From: Syntrophopropionicum sp964397525
GTDB lineage: Bacteria > Bacillota > Desulfotomaculia > Desulfotomaculales > Pelotomaculaceae
Direction: 5' to 3'
DNA length: 35,028 nucleotides
NCBI GenBank assembly: GCA_964397525.1
Contig: CAYNIY010000013.1
Span: forward strand, 1 to 35,028
Shown in pieces: positions 7,594 to 15,913 of this stretch; position 1 is the stretch's first letter, and each line of letters begins with the position of its first letter. Made by a program: the position numbers and the translations under genes. The notes under the pieces were generated by a model. The model did not search any database. It worked only from the letters and a program-made list of their open reading frames with translations, and was not told where the DNA came from.

Positions 7594-8940
7594 TTAAACA
7601 GCACCCTGGGCCATCATGGCATCTGCTACCTTAAGGAATCCGGCGATGTTGGCGCCAGCAGCCAGGTCGCCTTCGCAGCCGTATTCCTTGGCCGCCTTGC
7701 TGATCTGACGGTAAATGTTGACCATAATGCCTTTCAATTTGGCATCCACTTCTTCAAATGTCCAGGAAAGCCTCATACTGTTCTGTGACATTTCCAGGGC
7801 CGAGGTGGCGACTCCGCCGGCGTTGGAAGCCTTGGCCGGCCCAAACAGGATACCGTTATCCTGGAACGTTTTTATCGCTCCCGGGGTGGACGGCATGTTG
7901 GCGCCTTCGGCAACTGCCCAAACTCCGTTAGCCACCAGAATCTTGGCTGACTCCTCGTCGATCTCGTTTTGTGTGGCACAGGGCAGGGCGATATCGCACT
8001 TGATTGTCCAGATCCCTTTTGAGCCTTCAAAATACTGGGCTTTGGGATGAGCTTCAACGTAAGCTTTGATTCTCTTTCTCTCAACCTCTTTTATCCGCTT
8101 GATGGTATCCAGTTTGATCCCTTCCGGATCATATATGTAGCCGTTGGAATCGCTCATGGCTACCACATTGGCGCCCATCTGCTGTGCTTTTTCTACCGCA
8201 TAGGTGGCTACATTGCCTGAACCGGAGATGACCATCGTCCTGTTGGCCATGGTTTTTTTATTGTCCTTAAGCATTTCCTCAAGGAAATAAAGCAAACCGT
8301 AACCGGTAGCCTCAGTCCTGGCCAGGCTTCCGCCGTAGGTCAGGCCCTTGCCTGTGAGGACCCCATGGTACTGCATGGTGATCCTTTTGTATTGACCGTA
8401 CAGAAAACCTACTTCCCGGCCGCCGACTCCGATGTCACCGGCAGGCACATCCACGTCTGCCCCAACGTACCGGAAAAGTTCGGTCATAAAACTCTGGCAA
8501 AAACGCATGACTTCACTGTTTGATTTTCCCTTGGGATCAAAATCGCTCCCGCCCTTGCTGCCTCCGATGGGCAGGCTGGTCAGGGAGTTTTTAAATGTTT
8601 GTTCAAAGCCCAGGAATTTGATAATACCCAGGTTTACAGAAGGATGAAAGCGCAGGCCGCCCTTGTAAGGGCCAATGGCGCTGTTGAAATGTACCCTGTA
8701 ACCACGGTTCATTTGTATCCGCCCGTGGTCGTCATACCACGGTACCCGGAACATGACCTGACGCTCTGGTTCCACGATTCTGCTCAGCAGGCCGGATTCT
8801 GCAAATTCAGGGTGTTTTTCGATAACAGGCTTCAGGGACTCCAGCACTTCCAAAACTGCCTGGTGAAACTCGGGTTGATTGGGATCCCTTTTTTTTACCT
8901 GTTCCATTACCTCATCGATAACTTTTTGTGCGTTTCCCAT
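7594..8940 (-). CDS. gdhA: Glutamate dehydrogenase, hexameric type
   Basis: This enzyme interconverts 2-oxoglutarate plus ammonium and glutamate. It has the glutamate-binding PYKGGLRFHPSV segment, the catalytic-Lys region IGGSKGGSDFDPKGK and the catalytic-Asp segment PAGDIGVGGREVG. The Rossmann domain starts at SGSGNVATYAVEKA. The cofactor region SDSNGYIYDPEGI mixes an NADP-type SDS with a clostridial NAD-type GYIYDPEGI, so cofactor use is uncertain. Two ATGs are six bases apart. The second (8940) is 8 bases after GGAGG and was chosen; the first (8946) is too close. The length of 448 residues is normal. It offers an energy-cheap ammonium route beside the GS/GOGAT genes downstream. Confidence 0.95.
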   Translation of the reverse strand: MGNAQKVIDEVMEQVKKRDPNQPEFHQAVLEVLESLKPVIEKHPEFAESGLLSRIVEPERQVMFRVPWYDDHGRIQMNRGYRVHFNSAIGPYKGGLRFHPSVNLGIIKFLGFEQTFKNSLTSLPIGGSKGGSDFDPKGKSNSEVMRFCQSFMTELFRYVGADVDVPAGDIGVGGREVGFLYGQYKRITMQYHGVLTGKGLTYGGSLARTEATGYGLLYFLEEMLKDNKKTMANRTMVISGSGNVATYAVEKAQQMGANVVAMSDSNGYIYDPEGIKLDTIKRIKEVERKRIKAYVEAHPKAQYFEGSKGIWTIKCDIALPCATQNEIDEESAKILVANGVWAVAEGANMPSTPGAIKTFQDNGILFGPAKASNAGGVATSALEMSQNSMRLSWTFEEVDAKLKGIMVNIYRQISKAAKEYGCEGDLAAGANIAGFLKVADAMMAQGAV

Positions 8941-9090
8941 ATACATAACCTCCCTTTATAATAATCATGTAAACTTTATTGATGCCGTATATTTGCTCCC
9001 TGTTTAAACGCTAATAAACAATCAGCATACGTAATGCCGGCTTTAGAGAAACGTTGGCCGATCACCTCTCAGTACCAGTAGAATCAGTTT

Positions 9091-10419
9091 TTAAAAACGC
9101 GACAGGTATTCCTGCAGTTCCCAGGGATGCACAAAAGACTGGAACCGATCCCACTCTTCACCCTTGACCCTGGTGAATTGCCGGTAGATATACTCGCCGA
9201 TTGTTGCCCTGAGCAGGGGATCAGAGGCCATCTCACGCAGGGCCTCACCCAAGGTGTGAGGCAGGCAGGTCAGATGTGCGCTTGCTCGCAGGCTTTCTTC
9301 TGCTTGAAAAATATTTTCAGTCAGGGGAGGAGGCTGAGGCAGTTCATGCCTGATGCCTTCCATTCCCGCGTTCAGAATTAAGGCCAGGGCCAGGTAGGGA
9401 TTGCAGGTCGGATCCGGGTTTCGCACTTCTACCCGTTTTTTCTGACCGTTATAACCAACAACCCGGAGCACAGAATTTCTGGTCTCTTCCGACCAGGCCA
9501 CATTCACCGGCATGGTCAGGCTGTTGGGGATCAGCCGTTTATAAGAGTTGATCAGCGGATTGGTGATGGCTGTATTGGCGCGGGCGTGAGCAAGAATGCC
9601 CGCGATAAAGTGCCCGAATGCATTGTTCAGCGTCGCAGTCTGATTCTGATTAATCTGCATGTCAGGCTCGCTGTGGTAGAGGTAAAGGTGCATGTGCAGA
9701 GCCGAACCCGGCCTGTCATTTAACGGTTTGGGCATCAGTGATGCGTGCAAGCCGTAACGCTGGGCAATAGTGCGCACAACGAATTTAAAGGTGACCAGTT
9801 TGTCTGCAATGGCCAGCGGGTTATCAGGTTTTAAAATAATTCCGTGCTGGCCGGGCCCCTTTTCGTGATGGCTGAAGCCAATATCTACCCCCATTTCCTC
9901 CAAGGTCAGTACCATATCGCGCCGGGCATTTTCACCCAGATCAACAGGGGTCAGGTCGCAAAATCCAGCGGTGTCATGGGAATTGGTAGTCGGATTGCCG
10001 TCGACATCGGTATAAAAGAGATAGAACTCCACCTCTGCACCGACCATGATTTCAAAACCCATCCGGGAGACTTCTTCCAACACCCTTTTTAAAACACTGC
10101 GCGAGCACCCGGGGTAGGGGCTGCCGTCCGGATTTGCCACGTCACAGATGAAACGGGCGACTGCTTCTTCACGGGGGCGCCAGGGGAGGATTAAGAATGA
10201 GGAGGGATCCGGCTGCAGGACGATGTCCCGCTCCTGCTGGCTGACTACTCCATCAACAACAGAGCTGTCGAAAGCAACCTTGCCGGATATGGCTCTGTCC
10301 ATATCTTCCGATGTCACGGCGACATTCTTCAGTGCGCCAAAAATATCAGTAAACTGCAAGCGGAGGAATTTTACACGTTCCTCTTTGGCTTTTTCCAGTA
10401 CGTCCTCACGGGTAAGCAT
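9091..10419 (-). CDS. Glutamine-synthetase-like protein 1 (type I fold, altered active site)
   Basis: This 442-aa protein has a full GS type I layout: beta-grasp N-domain, GAEVEFYLF at 127-135 with both metal Glu, ENARRDM, HHE and a C-terminal NPDPTCNPYLALA. Several key sites differ from true GS. The second Glu of the HHE...GQHE metal pair is Gly193. The flap GFEAP, whose Glu takes the ammonium proton, is replaced by NSLTMP. DGSSI reads DSSVV. Compared with the canonical copy at 20072 it is unlikely to make glutamine normally. It may be a gamma-glutamyl ligase for another amine or a regulatory pseudoenzyme. RBS GGGAGGT is 6 bases before the ATG. It lies 150 bases before gdhA on the same strand. 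Confidence 0.85.
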   Translation of the reverse strand: MLTREDVLEKAKEERVKFLRLQFTDIFGALKNVAVTSEDMDRAISGKVAFDSSVVDGVVSQQERDIVLQPDPSSFLILPWRPREEAVARFICDVANPDGSPYPGCSRSVLKRVLEEVSRMGFEIMVGAEVEFYLFYTDVDGNPTTNSHDTAGFCDLTPVDLGENARRDMVLTLEEMGVDIGFSHHEKGPGQHGIILKPDNPLAIADKLVTFKFVVRTIAQRYGLHASLMPKPLNDRPGSALHMHLYLYHSEPDMQINQNQTATLNNAFGHFIAGILAHARANTAITNPLINSYKRLIPNSLTMPVNVAWSEETRNSVLRVVGYNGQKKRVEVRNPDPTCNPYLALALILNAGMEGIRHELPQPPPLTENIFQAEESLRASAHLTCLPHTLGEALREMASDPLLRATIGEYIYRQFTRVKGEEWDRFQSFVHPWELQEYLSRF

Positions 10420-10445
10420 TTGTTACCTCCCATACAAAAAGATTG

Positions 10446-10474
10446 GATACTGCTTGCACATTCATAGCAGTATC
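10446..10474 (-). promoter_or_regulatory. Leader hairpin before GS-like 1, possible attenuator
   Basis: In the minus-strand leader, GATACTGC pairs perfectly with GCAGTATC around a 13-base loop. CAATCTTTTT follows shortly after, just ahead of the GGGAGGT ribosome site. It could be a weak terminator or an operator. No overlapping hexaloop was found, so it is not counted as an ANTAR target. Confidence 0.4.
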
Positions 10475-10539
10475 TATAATTTAATTGATTTAACGTAAAA
10501 AAATAATAATAGGGAGTACTGCAAATATCATAATTTCAT

Positions 10540-10567
10540 AAAAAAACTCTGCCTTGTATGGCAGAGT
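10540..10567 (-). terminator. Intrinsic terminator of the kinase/regulator pair
   Basis: On the minus strand ACTCTGCC pairs with GGCAGAGT (plus positions 10560-10567 and 10546-10553) around a 6-base loop and runs into seven T residues. It lies 22 bases after the response-regulator stop and separates that transcript from GS-like 1. Confidence 0.9.
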
Positions 10568-10588
10568 AAAGAAATTTTTGATAATGTT

Positions 10589-11287
10589 TCATTGGTTTAA
10601 CGCCAATTGGTACCCGACACCATGTATGCCAAGAATATATTGGGGATTTCCGGGATCACTTTCGATTTTTTTTCTCAGGCTGCTGATATAGTTCCTCAAG
10701 TAATGCAGTTCATTGCGGTATTCAGCGCCCCAGACCCTTGTTAACAGGTCTTCATGGGTAATAATTCTTCCGGCATGACAGCCCAGGTGGTAGAGGATCT
10801 GGTATTCAGTGGCAGTCAGTCTTACTTCTCTGCCTTTAACAAAGACCCTTCTTTGGGCAAAATTAATCACCAGGTCTTCAAATTCATATACCGGGCCCTT
10901 AGGAAATTCATCGGACGCATGCGCTCTCCTGAGGATAGCCTTGACTCGCAGCAGCAGCTCCTCGACACTGAAAGGTTTGGTTATATAATCATCAGCCCCG
11001 GCGTCAAAGCCGCGGATCCTGTCCTGTTCGCGTGCCCTGCCGGTAAGCATAATAATCGGCACATCTGAGAATTCACGGATCCTTTTACATACTTCGAAGC
11101 CATTTAACGATCCGGGCAGCATAATGTCCAGGATCATCAGATCATAGGTGGCTGATTCAAGCATCTCAATGGCGGTCTTGCCGTCAGATGCGGCAGCAAC
11201 TGTATAACCGCTGGCCATCAGGTTTACTTTTACTAACCGCACCAGGCGGGGTTCGTCGTCTACTACCAGGATGGTTTTACGTTTCAT
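10589..11287 (-). CDS. OmpR/PhoB-family response regulator
   Basis: This is a DNA-binding two-component regulator of 232 residues. The receiver domain has the acidic pair at D10/D11, phospho-acceptor D54 in LMILDIMLPG and the switch Lys in ITKPFS. A winged-helix effector domain follows (EVRLTATEYQILYHLGCHAGRIITHEDLLTRVWG), ending near HGVGYQL. The ATG lies inside the 3' end of the kinase gene (11-base overlap) with GGAGG upstream, so it is translationally coupled to its partner kinase. The last-helix style resembles KdpE. Targets are not known; the position beside GS-like, GDH and ANTAR genes makes a nitrogen or redox response possible. Confidence 0.93.
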   Translation of the reverse strand: MKRKTILVVDDEPRLVRLVKVNLMASGYTVAAASDGKTAIEMLESATYDLMILDIMLPGSLNGFEVCKRIREFSDVPIIMLTGRAREQDRIRGFDAGADDYITKPFSVEELLLRVKAILRRAHASDEFPKGPVYEFEDLVINFAQRRVFVKGREVRLTATEYQILYHLGCHAGRIITHEDLLTRVWGAEYRNELHYLRNYISSLRKKIESDPGNPQYILGIHGVGYQLALNQ

Positions 11288-12545
11288 CTTGGGCCTCCTG
11301 GCTGCCGTCCAGTGAATGCCCGGCTGTTTGTTGGCCCAATGGCAGTGTGAAGTATAGCGTGGTCCCCTGGTTTACAATGCTGTCAGCCCAGATCCGGCCG
11401 CCGTGGCTAATTATTATCTGGCGGGCGAAGGGCAGTCCGAGCCCTATTCCTTTTTTGTTTTCCTGGATGCCGCCTGTTACCCGGAAAAACTTTTCGAACA
11501 GCCATTTTATATGCTCGCTGGTGAGGCCAATGCCTTGATCTGAAACAGAAACAACTATCTCTCCCGGCAGTAGTTTTCCTTCAATAACAATTTTTGTCTC
11601 TTCCTCGGAGTATTTGACCGAGTTGTCCACAAGGTTGCGCAGCACCTGCTCAATTCTGACCGGGTCTGCTTCCACAAGCGGTAAATCTTCTGGCAGCACC
11701 ACAGAAAATATGTGGTTTTTAACATGATATGATTTATCCTTGAGCACTTTATCAATAATGTGCGGTATTGAAATGGTTTCTTTTTTTAGTTCGAATTCGC
11801 CTTTCCAGCTGAAGGTGGAGGAATCCAAAAGGTTGTTAATTAGGTTTTCAATGTGTTCTGTTTCTTCGACGATGATGTTCATAAACTCTTTTTCAGCGGC
11901 GGGTTCCCAGGTTACATCTTCACGCATTAAAGTTGTTACATAACCTTTAATGCAGGAAAGAGGTGTTCTTAAATCATGGGATAATCCGGCCAGCATCTCC
12001 GACCACATTTGGGCCATGTTTTCAGAAGGCAGAAAATAGGAAGCGGGTCCCCGGTTTTTGTTAGCTGCCTCCAGGCTGCAGTAAATATTGTGGGTTACCG
12101 CCTTAAGTATCTCCGTAACGGGGTAGGAATTAAGCAGGAGCGCTTCGCCGCAAACCATTAAAAAACCCTTATCAGCGGGCATGGGGAAACAGGTTATTTC
12201 CAGGCCGGGCAGACCGCACCTGTCGAGCAGTTTTTGCCGCACCGGGCAATCCAATATATGACACGGTACAGCCTTGCTGTCCAGCTTGTTTTGGCGGGCG
12301 CAGCTCATATTCTCCACGGCAACTTCGATCGAGTCGTTTTCGCTCTCATGGTAGAGCCGGGAAAAATGCACAACACACTGTTTTGCCGATACGATACCCA
12401 AAGCGGCGCCGTTGACATCCAGGGTATCAACAATCCAACCGGGGATACGTTCAAAATTATCCTGTTCCTCCATCAGCTTGCCGGTTAAATAAAGTGTTTT
12501 TATCAGGATGTCTGCTGTATAGTTGGTCCTTGTAATCAGATCCAT
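11277..12545 (-). CDS. Soluble sensor histidine kinase with Cys-rich N-terminal domain
   Basis: No membrane helix is seen, so the 422-aa kinase is cytoplasmic. Residues 1-165 form a GAF-like or unknown sensor region with Cys at 57, 82, 95, 100, 110, 119 and 132. The group C95-x4-C100-x9-C110-x8-C119 could bind an Fe-S cluster, heme or zinc, or work as a thiol switch. The catalytic core is complete: H-box LSHDLRTP with His190, N-box LRNLVDNSVKYS, G1 VSDQGIGL, F-box FEKFFR and G2 KGIGLGL. GAGGAGC is upstream of the ATG. It overlaps the regulator gene, forming an HK-RR operon that diverges from the ANTAR/Nfn genes. The signal is unknown; cytosolic redox or nitrogen status is plausible. Confidence 0.9.
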   Translation of the reverse strand: MDLITRTNYTADILIKTLYLTGKLMEEQDNFERIPGWIVDTLDVNGAALGIVSAKQCVVHFSRLYHESENDSIEVAVENMSCARQNKLDSKAVPCHILDCPVRQKLLDRCGLPGLEITCFPMPADKGFLMVCGEALLLNSYPVTEILKAVTHNIYCSLEAANKNRGPASYFLPSENMAQMWSEMLAGLSHDLRTPLSCIKGYVTTLMREDVTWEPAAEKEFMNIIVEETEHIENLINNLLDSSTFSWKGEFELKKETISIPHIIDKVLKDKSYHVKNHIFSVVLPEDLPLVEADPVRIEQVLRNLVDNSVKYSEEETKIVIEGKLLPGEIVVSVSDQGIGLTSEHIKWLFEKFFRVTGGIQENKKGIGLGLPFARQIIISHGGRIWADSIVNQGTTLYFTLPLGQQTAGHSLDGSQEAQDET

Positions 12546-12772
12546 GCTTTTTGCTCCTCGCTCTAATGACAGGCAGTAAATCCCTTAAATGCATGCAGAA
12601 TTAAATCCTAATAAAGGTGGTGACTTATGCATTTTATCAGGTGATTAACTTTTATTGATTCGTTAGCACACCATTAATATCCTTCTGTTTCAAGAGATAA
12701 ACATATTAAGTAATATGCCGGCCGATTATTGCACAAAATTATATCTTTTTTAAAAAGCCCATGTTAAAATGA

Positions 12773-12803
12773 ATTTTATAAATTATGTGACAATTTATAA
12801 AAT
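12773..12803. promoter_or_regulatory. Perfect 12-bp inverted repeat before ANTAR regulator 1
   Basis: ATTTTATAAATT (12773-12784) and AATTTATAAAAT (12792-12803) are perfect inverted copies separated by ATGTGAC. They lie between a possible -10 (TAAAAT near 12765) and the ribosome site GGAAGGTG (12811-12818). The symmetry suits a dimeric repressor or activator site, or a 5'-UTR hairpin. The 7-base loop does not fit the ANTAR hexaloop rule. Confidence 0.5.
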
Positions 12804-12827
12804 TTGACATGGAAGGTGCGCGTCCCT

Positions 12828-13406
12828 ATGTTTGGGGCCCGGATTGTCATTGCCGATGCAGACGCCGGTCATCGTAAAAAAATTAAAGAGATGCTTACCC
12901 AGGCCGGTTACCTGGTTACCGGCGAGGTGGGTGACAGCCGCAGTGCCCTGAAGGTGATCTTCCGCACCGAGCCAGACCTTGTGATCATAGATCCGAGACT
13001 TCCGGACGCCCATGGTCTGGGCATAATTAAAATTATTGAGGAGCACCGGGCAGCCCCGGTGATCCTGCTGACTGATGCAAATGAACAGGATATGCTGGAA
13101 GATGTAACGGATTACTGGATATTTGGCTGCCTGCCCAAACCTATTGATGACGTGCAGCTGCTGAATGCTGTGGAGATTGCCATTGCAAATTTCAAGAAAT
13201 ATGCAAAATTGATAGAAGAGAATAAAAGGTTAAAAAAAGCCCTGGAGGAGAGAAAGCTTATTGAAAAAGCCAAGGGGCTGGTGATGGAGGCCAAGGGGAT
13301 CAGCGAAAACGAGGCATATAAGTACCTGCAGAAAATAAGCATGGACAGGTGCATCCCTATTGCAGTGGTGGCTGACCGCATCACCGCACAGCTGAGAAAA
13401 AAATAA
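12828..13406 (+). CDS. ANTAR-domain response regulator 1 (RNA-binding antiterminator)
   Basis: The protein joins a receiver domain (acidic residues at D10/D12, phospho-acceptor D55 in DLVIIDPRLPD, conserved Lys in CLPKP), a coiled-coil linker rich in Glu/Lys/Leu and a C-terminal ANTAR domain (IEKAKGLVMEAKGISENEAYKYLQKISMD). ANTAR proteins dimerise on phosphorylation and bind paired hexaloop hairpins in nascent RNA to block terminators. A TTG 24 bases upstream is in frame, but GGAAGGTG sits 9 bases before this ATG, which is preferred. It is 192 aa long. It is followed after 58 bases by nfnA in the same direction and is likely co-transcribed with it. It is a good candidate to act on the hexaloop leaders found downstream. 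Confidence 0.92.
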   Translation: MFGARIVIADADAGHRKKIKEMLTQAGYLVTGEVGDSRSALKVIFRTEPDLVIIDPRLPDAHGLGIIKIIEEHRAAPVILLTDANEQDMLEDVTDYWIFGCLPKPIDDVQLLNAVEIAIANFKKYAKLIEENKRLKKALEERKLIEKAKGLVMEAKGISENEAYKYLQKISMDRCIPIAVVADRITAQLRKK

Positions 13407-13464
13407 TACCGGGCTGAAAAAATACATATTTTGATCACGGAAAAGGAGGGGTCTGTCGTAAACC

Positions 13465-14334
13465 ATGTACAGAATTTTAAAGAAGGAGATCCTGGCACCA
13501 TCTTACAAGCAATTTGAGATAGAGGCACCGATGGTAGCAGGTAAGGCTGCTGCCGGACAGTTCATCATACTGCGCATTCATGATGAAGGGGAGAGGATTC
13601 CTCTCACTATAGCTGATTTCGATCGTGAAAAAGGCACTGTCACTTGTGTATTTCAGGAGGTAGGCAAGACTACAAGGGAACTGGGCACTCTCGAAGCAGG
13701 GGACTGTATCAGGGACTTTGTGGGGCCGCTGGGGCTCCCGTCCCATATTGAAAAATACGGTCGTGTGGCTTGTGTTGCAGGAGGCATCGGCATTGCCCCC
13801 GTACATCCTATCGCCAGGGCTCTCAAAGAAGCAGGCAACGAAGTGGTCGGTATTATGGGGGCGCGGACAAAAGAACTTGTTTTCTGGGAGGACAGGATGC
13901 GGGCTGCCTGCAGCGAGCTGCGGGTAACTACCGACGACGGCTCTTATATGCGCAAGGGTTTTGTAACCGATGTGCTGAAAGAAGCGATAGAAGAAAAAGG
14001 GGACTTTGCGCTTTGCATCGCTATCGGCCCGCCGCCAATGATGCAGGCAGTGGCGAACCTGACCAAAGAGTACAACCTAAAGACAATTGTCAGCCTGAAC
14101 GCACTCATGGTCGACGGCACCGGCATGTGCGGCTGCTGCCGGGTCACAGTGGGCGGCGAAACTAAGTTTACCTGCGTGGACGGACCGGAATTTGACGCTC
14201 ACCAGGTTGACTTTGAAGAGATGGCCCGCCGTGCAGTAACCTATAAGCCCCAGGAAAAGATATCCATGGATCTGTATACGGAGAAGGGCGCCAGAAAGTG
14301 TAAATGCAGCTGCGGGGGTGAGAGCAATGACTGA
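13465..14334 (+). CDS. nfnA: NADH-dependent reduced ferredoxin:NADP+ oxidoreductase subunit A (NfnA; SudB-like)
   Basis: This is the small flavin/[2Fe-2S] subunit of the electron-bifurcating transhydrogenase that makes NADPH from NADH plus reduced ferredoxin. It has an N-terminal FAD-binding barrel (ERIPLTIAD), a nucleotide-binding half (CVAGGIGIAPVHPIARAL and IAIGPPPMMQAV) and the [2Fe-2S] cysteines in DGTGMCGCCRVTVGGETKFTC. A C-terminal CKCSC tail follows. Its 289 residues are typical. Its stop overlaps the nfnB start region by 8 bases. The same subunits are annotated sulfide dehydrogenase in some genomes. Placement in a GS/GOGAT block fits supply of NADPH for glutamate synthesis. Confidence 0.9.
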   Translation: MYRILKKEILAPSYKQFEIEAPMVAGKAAAGQFIILRIHDEGERIPLTIADFDREKGTVTCVFQEVGKTTRELGTLEAGDCIRDFVGPLGLPSHIEKYGRVACVAGGIGIAPVHPIARALKEAGNEVVGIMGARTKELVFWEDRMRAACSELRVTTDDGSYMRKGFVTDVLKEAIEEKGDFALCIAIGPPPMMQAVANLTKEYNLKTIVSLNALMVDGTGMCGCCRVTVGGETKFTCVDGPEFDAHQVDFEEMARRAVTYKPQEKISMDLYTEKGARKCKCSCGGESND

Positions 14335-15733
14335 TGGGAAAAAGAAAATCATACCGCATAAAAACCCGATGCCGGCTCAGGACCCTGTTGAGAGAGCCAG
14401 TAATTTCAATGAAGTAGCCATGGGTTATACAGCAGAGGCGGCCGCCGCCGAGGCCAGCCGCTGCCTGATGTGTAAGAATAAGCCCTGCAGTGCGGGTTGT
14501 CCGGTGGAAGTTGACATACCTGCTTTTATCGAGCTGGCTGCCCAACAGGACTTCGCTGGCGCCATAAAAAAACTAAAAGAGAAAAACGTTCTGCCTGGTG
14601 TCTGCGGCCGGGTTTGTCCCCAGGAAAACCAGTGTGAGAAATACTGCACTCTCGGCAAAAAACATGAACCAGTCGCCATCGGCCGGCTTGAGCGCTACTG
14701 TGCTGACTGGGAACTGGCCAACGGGCTGCTGCCACAGCAAACAAGCCCTCCCAACGGAAAAAAAGTCGCTGTATTAGGATCAGGACCGGCTGGTTTGACC
14801 TGTGCCGCTGATTTGGCCAAGATGGGCTTTAAGGTGACCATTTTTGAAGCCTTGCATGTGCCTGGCGGTGTGCTGATGTATGGCATTCCGGAATTCCGCC
14901 TGCCCAAGTCTGTGGTCCAGACTGAAGTGCAAAACCTGAAAAAGCTGGGTGTGGATATACAGGTAAACGCTGTGGTGGGCAAGTTTGCGACTGTTGATGA
15001 ACTAATGGGTGAATATGGTTATGACGCTGTCTTTATCGGGACCGGCGCCGGCCTGCCGCATTTTATGAGAATTCCCGGCGAAAACGCCTGCGGGGTCTAT
15101 TCAGCCAACGAATTTTTGACCCGCACCAATTTAATGAAGGCATACCTTTTCCCTGATCATGACACCCCGATCCGGGTCGGCAGGAAAGTGGCTGTCCTGG
15201 GCGGCGGCAATGTAGCAATGGATGCGGCGCGCACAGCCTTGCGGCTGGGAGCTGAAGAATCCTGGATAGTCTACCGCCGTTCCAAAAATGAACTGCCGGC
15301 GCGCCATGAGGAAGTGGAGCACGCGGAGGAAGAGGGAGTCAGATTTGCCTTTCTGACCAGCCCGACCAGGATCATATACAATGATGACTACTGGGTGACC
15401 GGGATGGAGTGCCTGCAGTATGAGCTTGGCGAGCCGGACGAGTCAGGACGGCGAAGCCCGGTTCCGATCAAGGGCTCAGAATTCATTATGGATGCAGACA
15501 CTGTGGTGGTCGCTATCGGGCAGGGGCCGAACCCGCTGGTGCCGATGACCACCAAGGGTCTGGTGTGCAACAGGAAAGGCAATATCAATGCCGACCCGGA
15601 GACCGGGGCTACTTCCCTGCCGGGTGTATTCGCGGGCGGCGATGTGGTAACCGGGGCTGCTACTGTCATCCTGGCCATGGGAGCGGGCCGGACGGCAGCC
15701 AGGGCAATAAATGATTACTTGAAAGAAAAATAA
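14327..15733 (+). CDS. nfnB: NfnB, FAD/4Fe-4S subunit of the bifurcating transhydrogenase (GltD-like; SudA-like)
   Basis: The protein carries two Cys sets for [4Fe-4S] clusters near the N-terminus (CLMCKNKPCSAGCPV and CGRVCPQENQCEKYC), then two Rossmann folds (AVLGSGPAGLTCAADLAKMG for FAD; AVLGGGNVAMDAARTALRLG for NAD(P)). It ends at the FAD-site motif GVFAGGDVVTGAATVI. Its 468 residues fit NfnB and the glutamate-synthase small-subunit family. A GTG nine bases earlier is possible, but the ATG at 14327 follows a GGGGGTGAG site and is preferred. It overlaps nfnA by 8 bases, so the two are coupled. Pairing with the NfnA gene, not with a GOGAT large subunit, identifies it as NfnB rather than GltD. 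Confidence 0.9.
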   Translation: MTDGKKKIIPHKNPMPAQDPVERASNFNEVAMGYTAEAAAAEASRCLMCKNKPCSAGCPVEVDIPAFIELAAQQDFAGAIKKLKEKNVLPGVCGRVCPQENQCEKYCTLGKKHEPVAIGRLERYCADWELANGLLPQQTSPPNGKKVAVLGSGPAGLTCAADLAKMGFKVTIFEALHVPGGVLMYGIPEFRLPKSVVQTEVQNLKKLGVDIQVNAVVGKFATVDELMGEYGYDAVFIGTGAGLPHFMRIPGENACGVYSANEFLTRTNLMKAYLFPDHDTPIRVGRKVAVLGGGNVAMDAARTALRLGAEESWIVYRRSKNELPARHEEVEHAEEEGVRFAFLTSPTRIIYNDDYWVTGMECLQYELGEPDESGRRSPVPIKGSEFIMDADTVVVAIGQGPNPLVPMTTKGLVCNRKGNINADPETGATSLPGVFAGGDVVTGAATVILAMGAGRTAARAINDYLKEK

Positions 15734-15780
15734 TCTGAGAAAATAATTTGAGATTTTTACAGATATTTTTCAGATAATGG

Positions 15781-15808
15781 TTGAATTTTTTAAATAACGT
15801 GCTATACT
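15781..15808 (+). promoter_or_regulatory. Predicted sigma-A promoter for GS-like 2
   Basis: TTGAAT (15781-15786) and TATACT (15803-15808) are separated by 16 bases, close to consensus. Initiation about seven bases later would give a leader of roughly 100 bases containing the hexaloop and terminator. Confidence 0.65.
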
Positions 15809-15814
15809 TTTAAT

Positions 15815-15897
15815 ATTAAAGCTAAATAGCAACAAACGGGGCAACGACGTCCTGAAAAAACCTTTCTTGAAGGTTTTGTCAGGGCGTTTTTTATTTT
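15815..15897 (+). promoter_or_regulatory. ANTAR-type antitermination leader of GS-like 2
   Basis: A hairpin GGGGC/GTCCT (15838-15853, two G-U pairs) displays the hexaloop AACGAC, with A at position 1 and G at position 4 as in known ANTAR targets. Its 3' arm is also the start of the 5' arm of a strong terminator (CGTCCTGA...TCAGGGCG, 15848-15886, plus an inner AACCTT/AAGGTT stem) followed by TTTTTTATTTTT. The two structures exclude each other. The first hexaloop is weak here; an AAAGCT loop around 15818-15823 has only a poor UAUU/AAUA stem. The start codon lies 17 bases beyond the T run. Confidence 0.75.
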
Positions 15898-15913
15898 TGG
15901 AGGTTGAAAACCA

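Noticed and set aside
8941..9090. ANTAR-type leader before gdhA
   Set aside because: Only a GCAT/ATGC hairpin with a five-base loop is present, and no terminator overlaps it.
10546..10567. Hexaloop hairpin (loop ATACAA on the minus strand) as an ANTAR target
   Set aside because: Loop position 4 is C, there is no paired second hairpin, and it directly follows a stop codon with a T run, so it is an ordinary terminator.
12804..12827. TTG start for ANTAR regulator 1
   Set aside because: The TTG lies against the inverted repeat and has no ribosome site, whereas GGAAGGTG is well placed for ATG 12828.
14327..15733. Second gltD
   Set aside because: The gene overlaps nfnA and not a GOGAT large subunit, and true gltD follows gltB at 26199, so NfnB is the better call.
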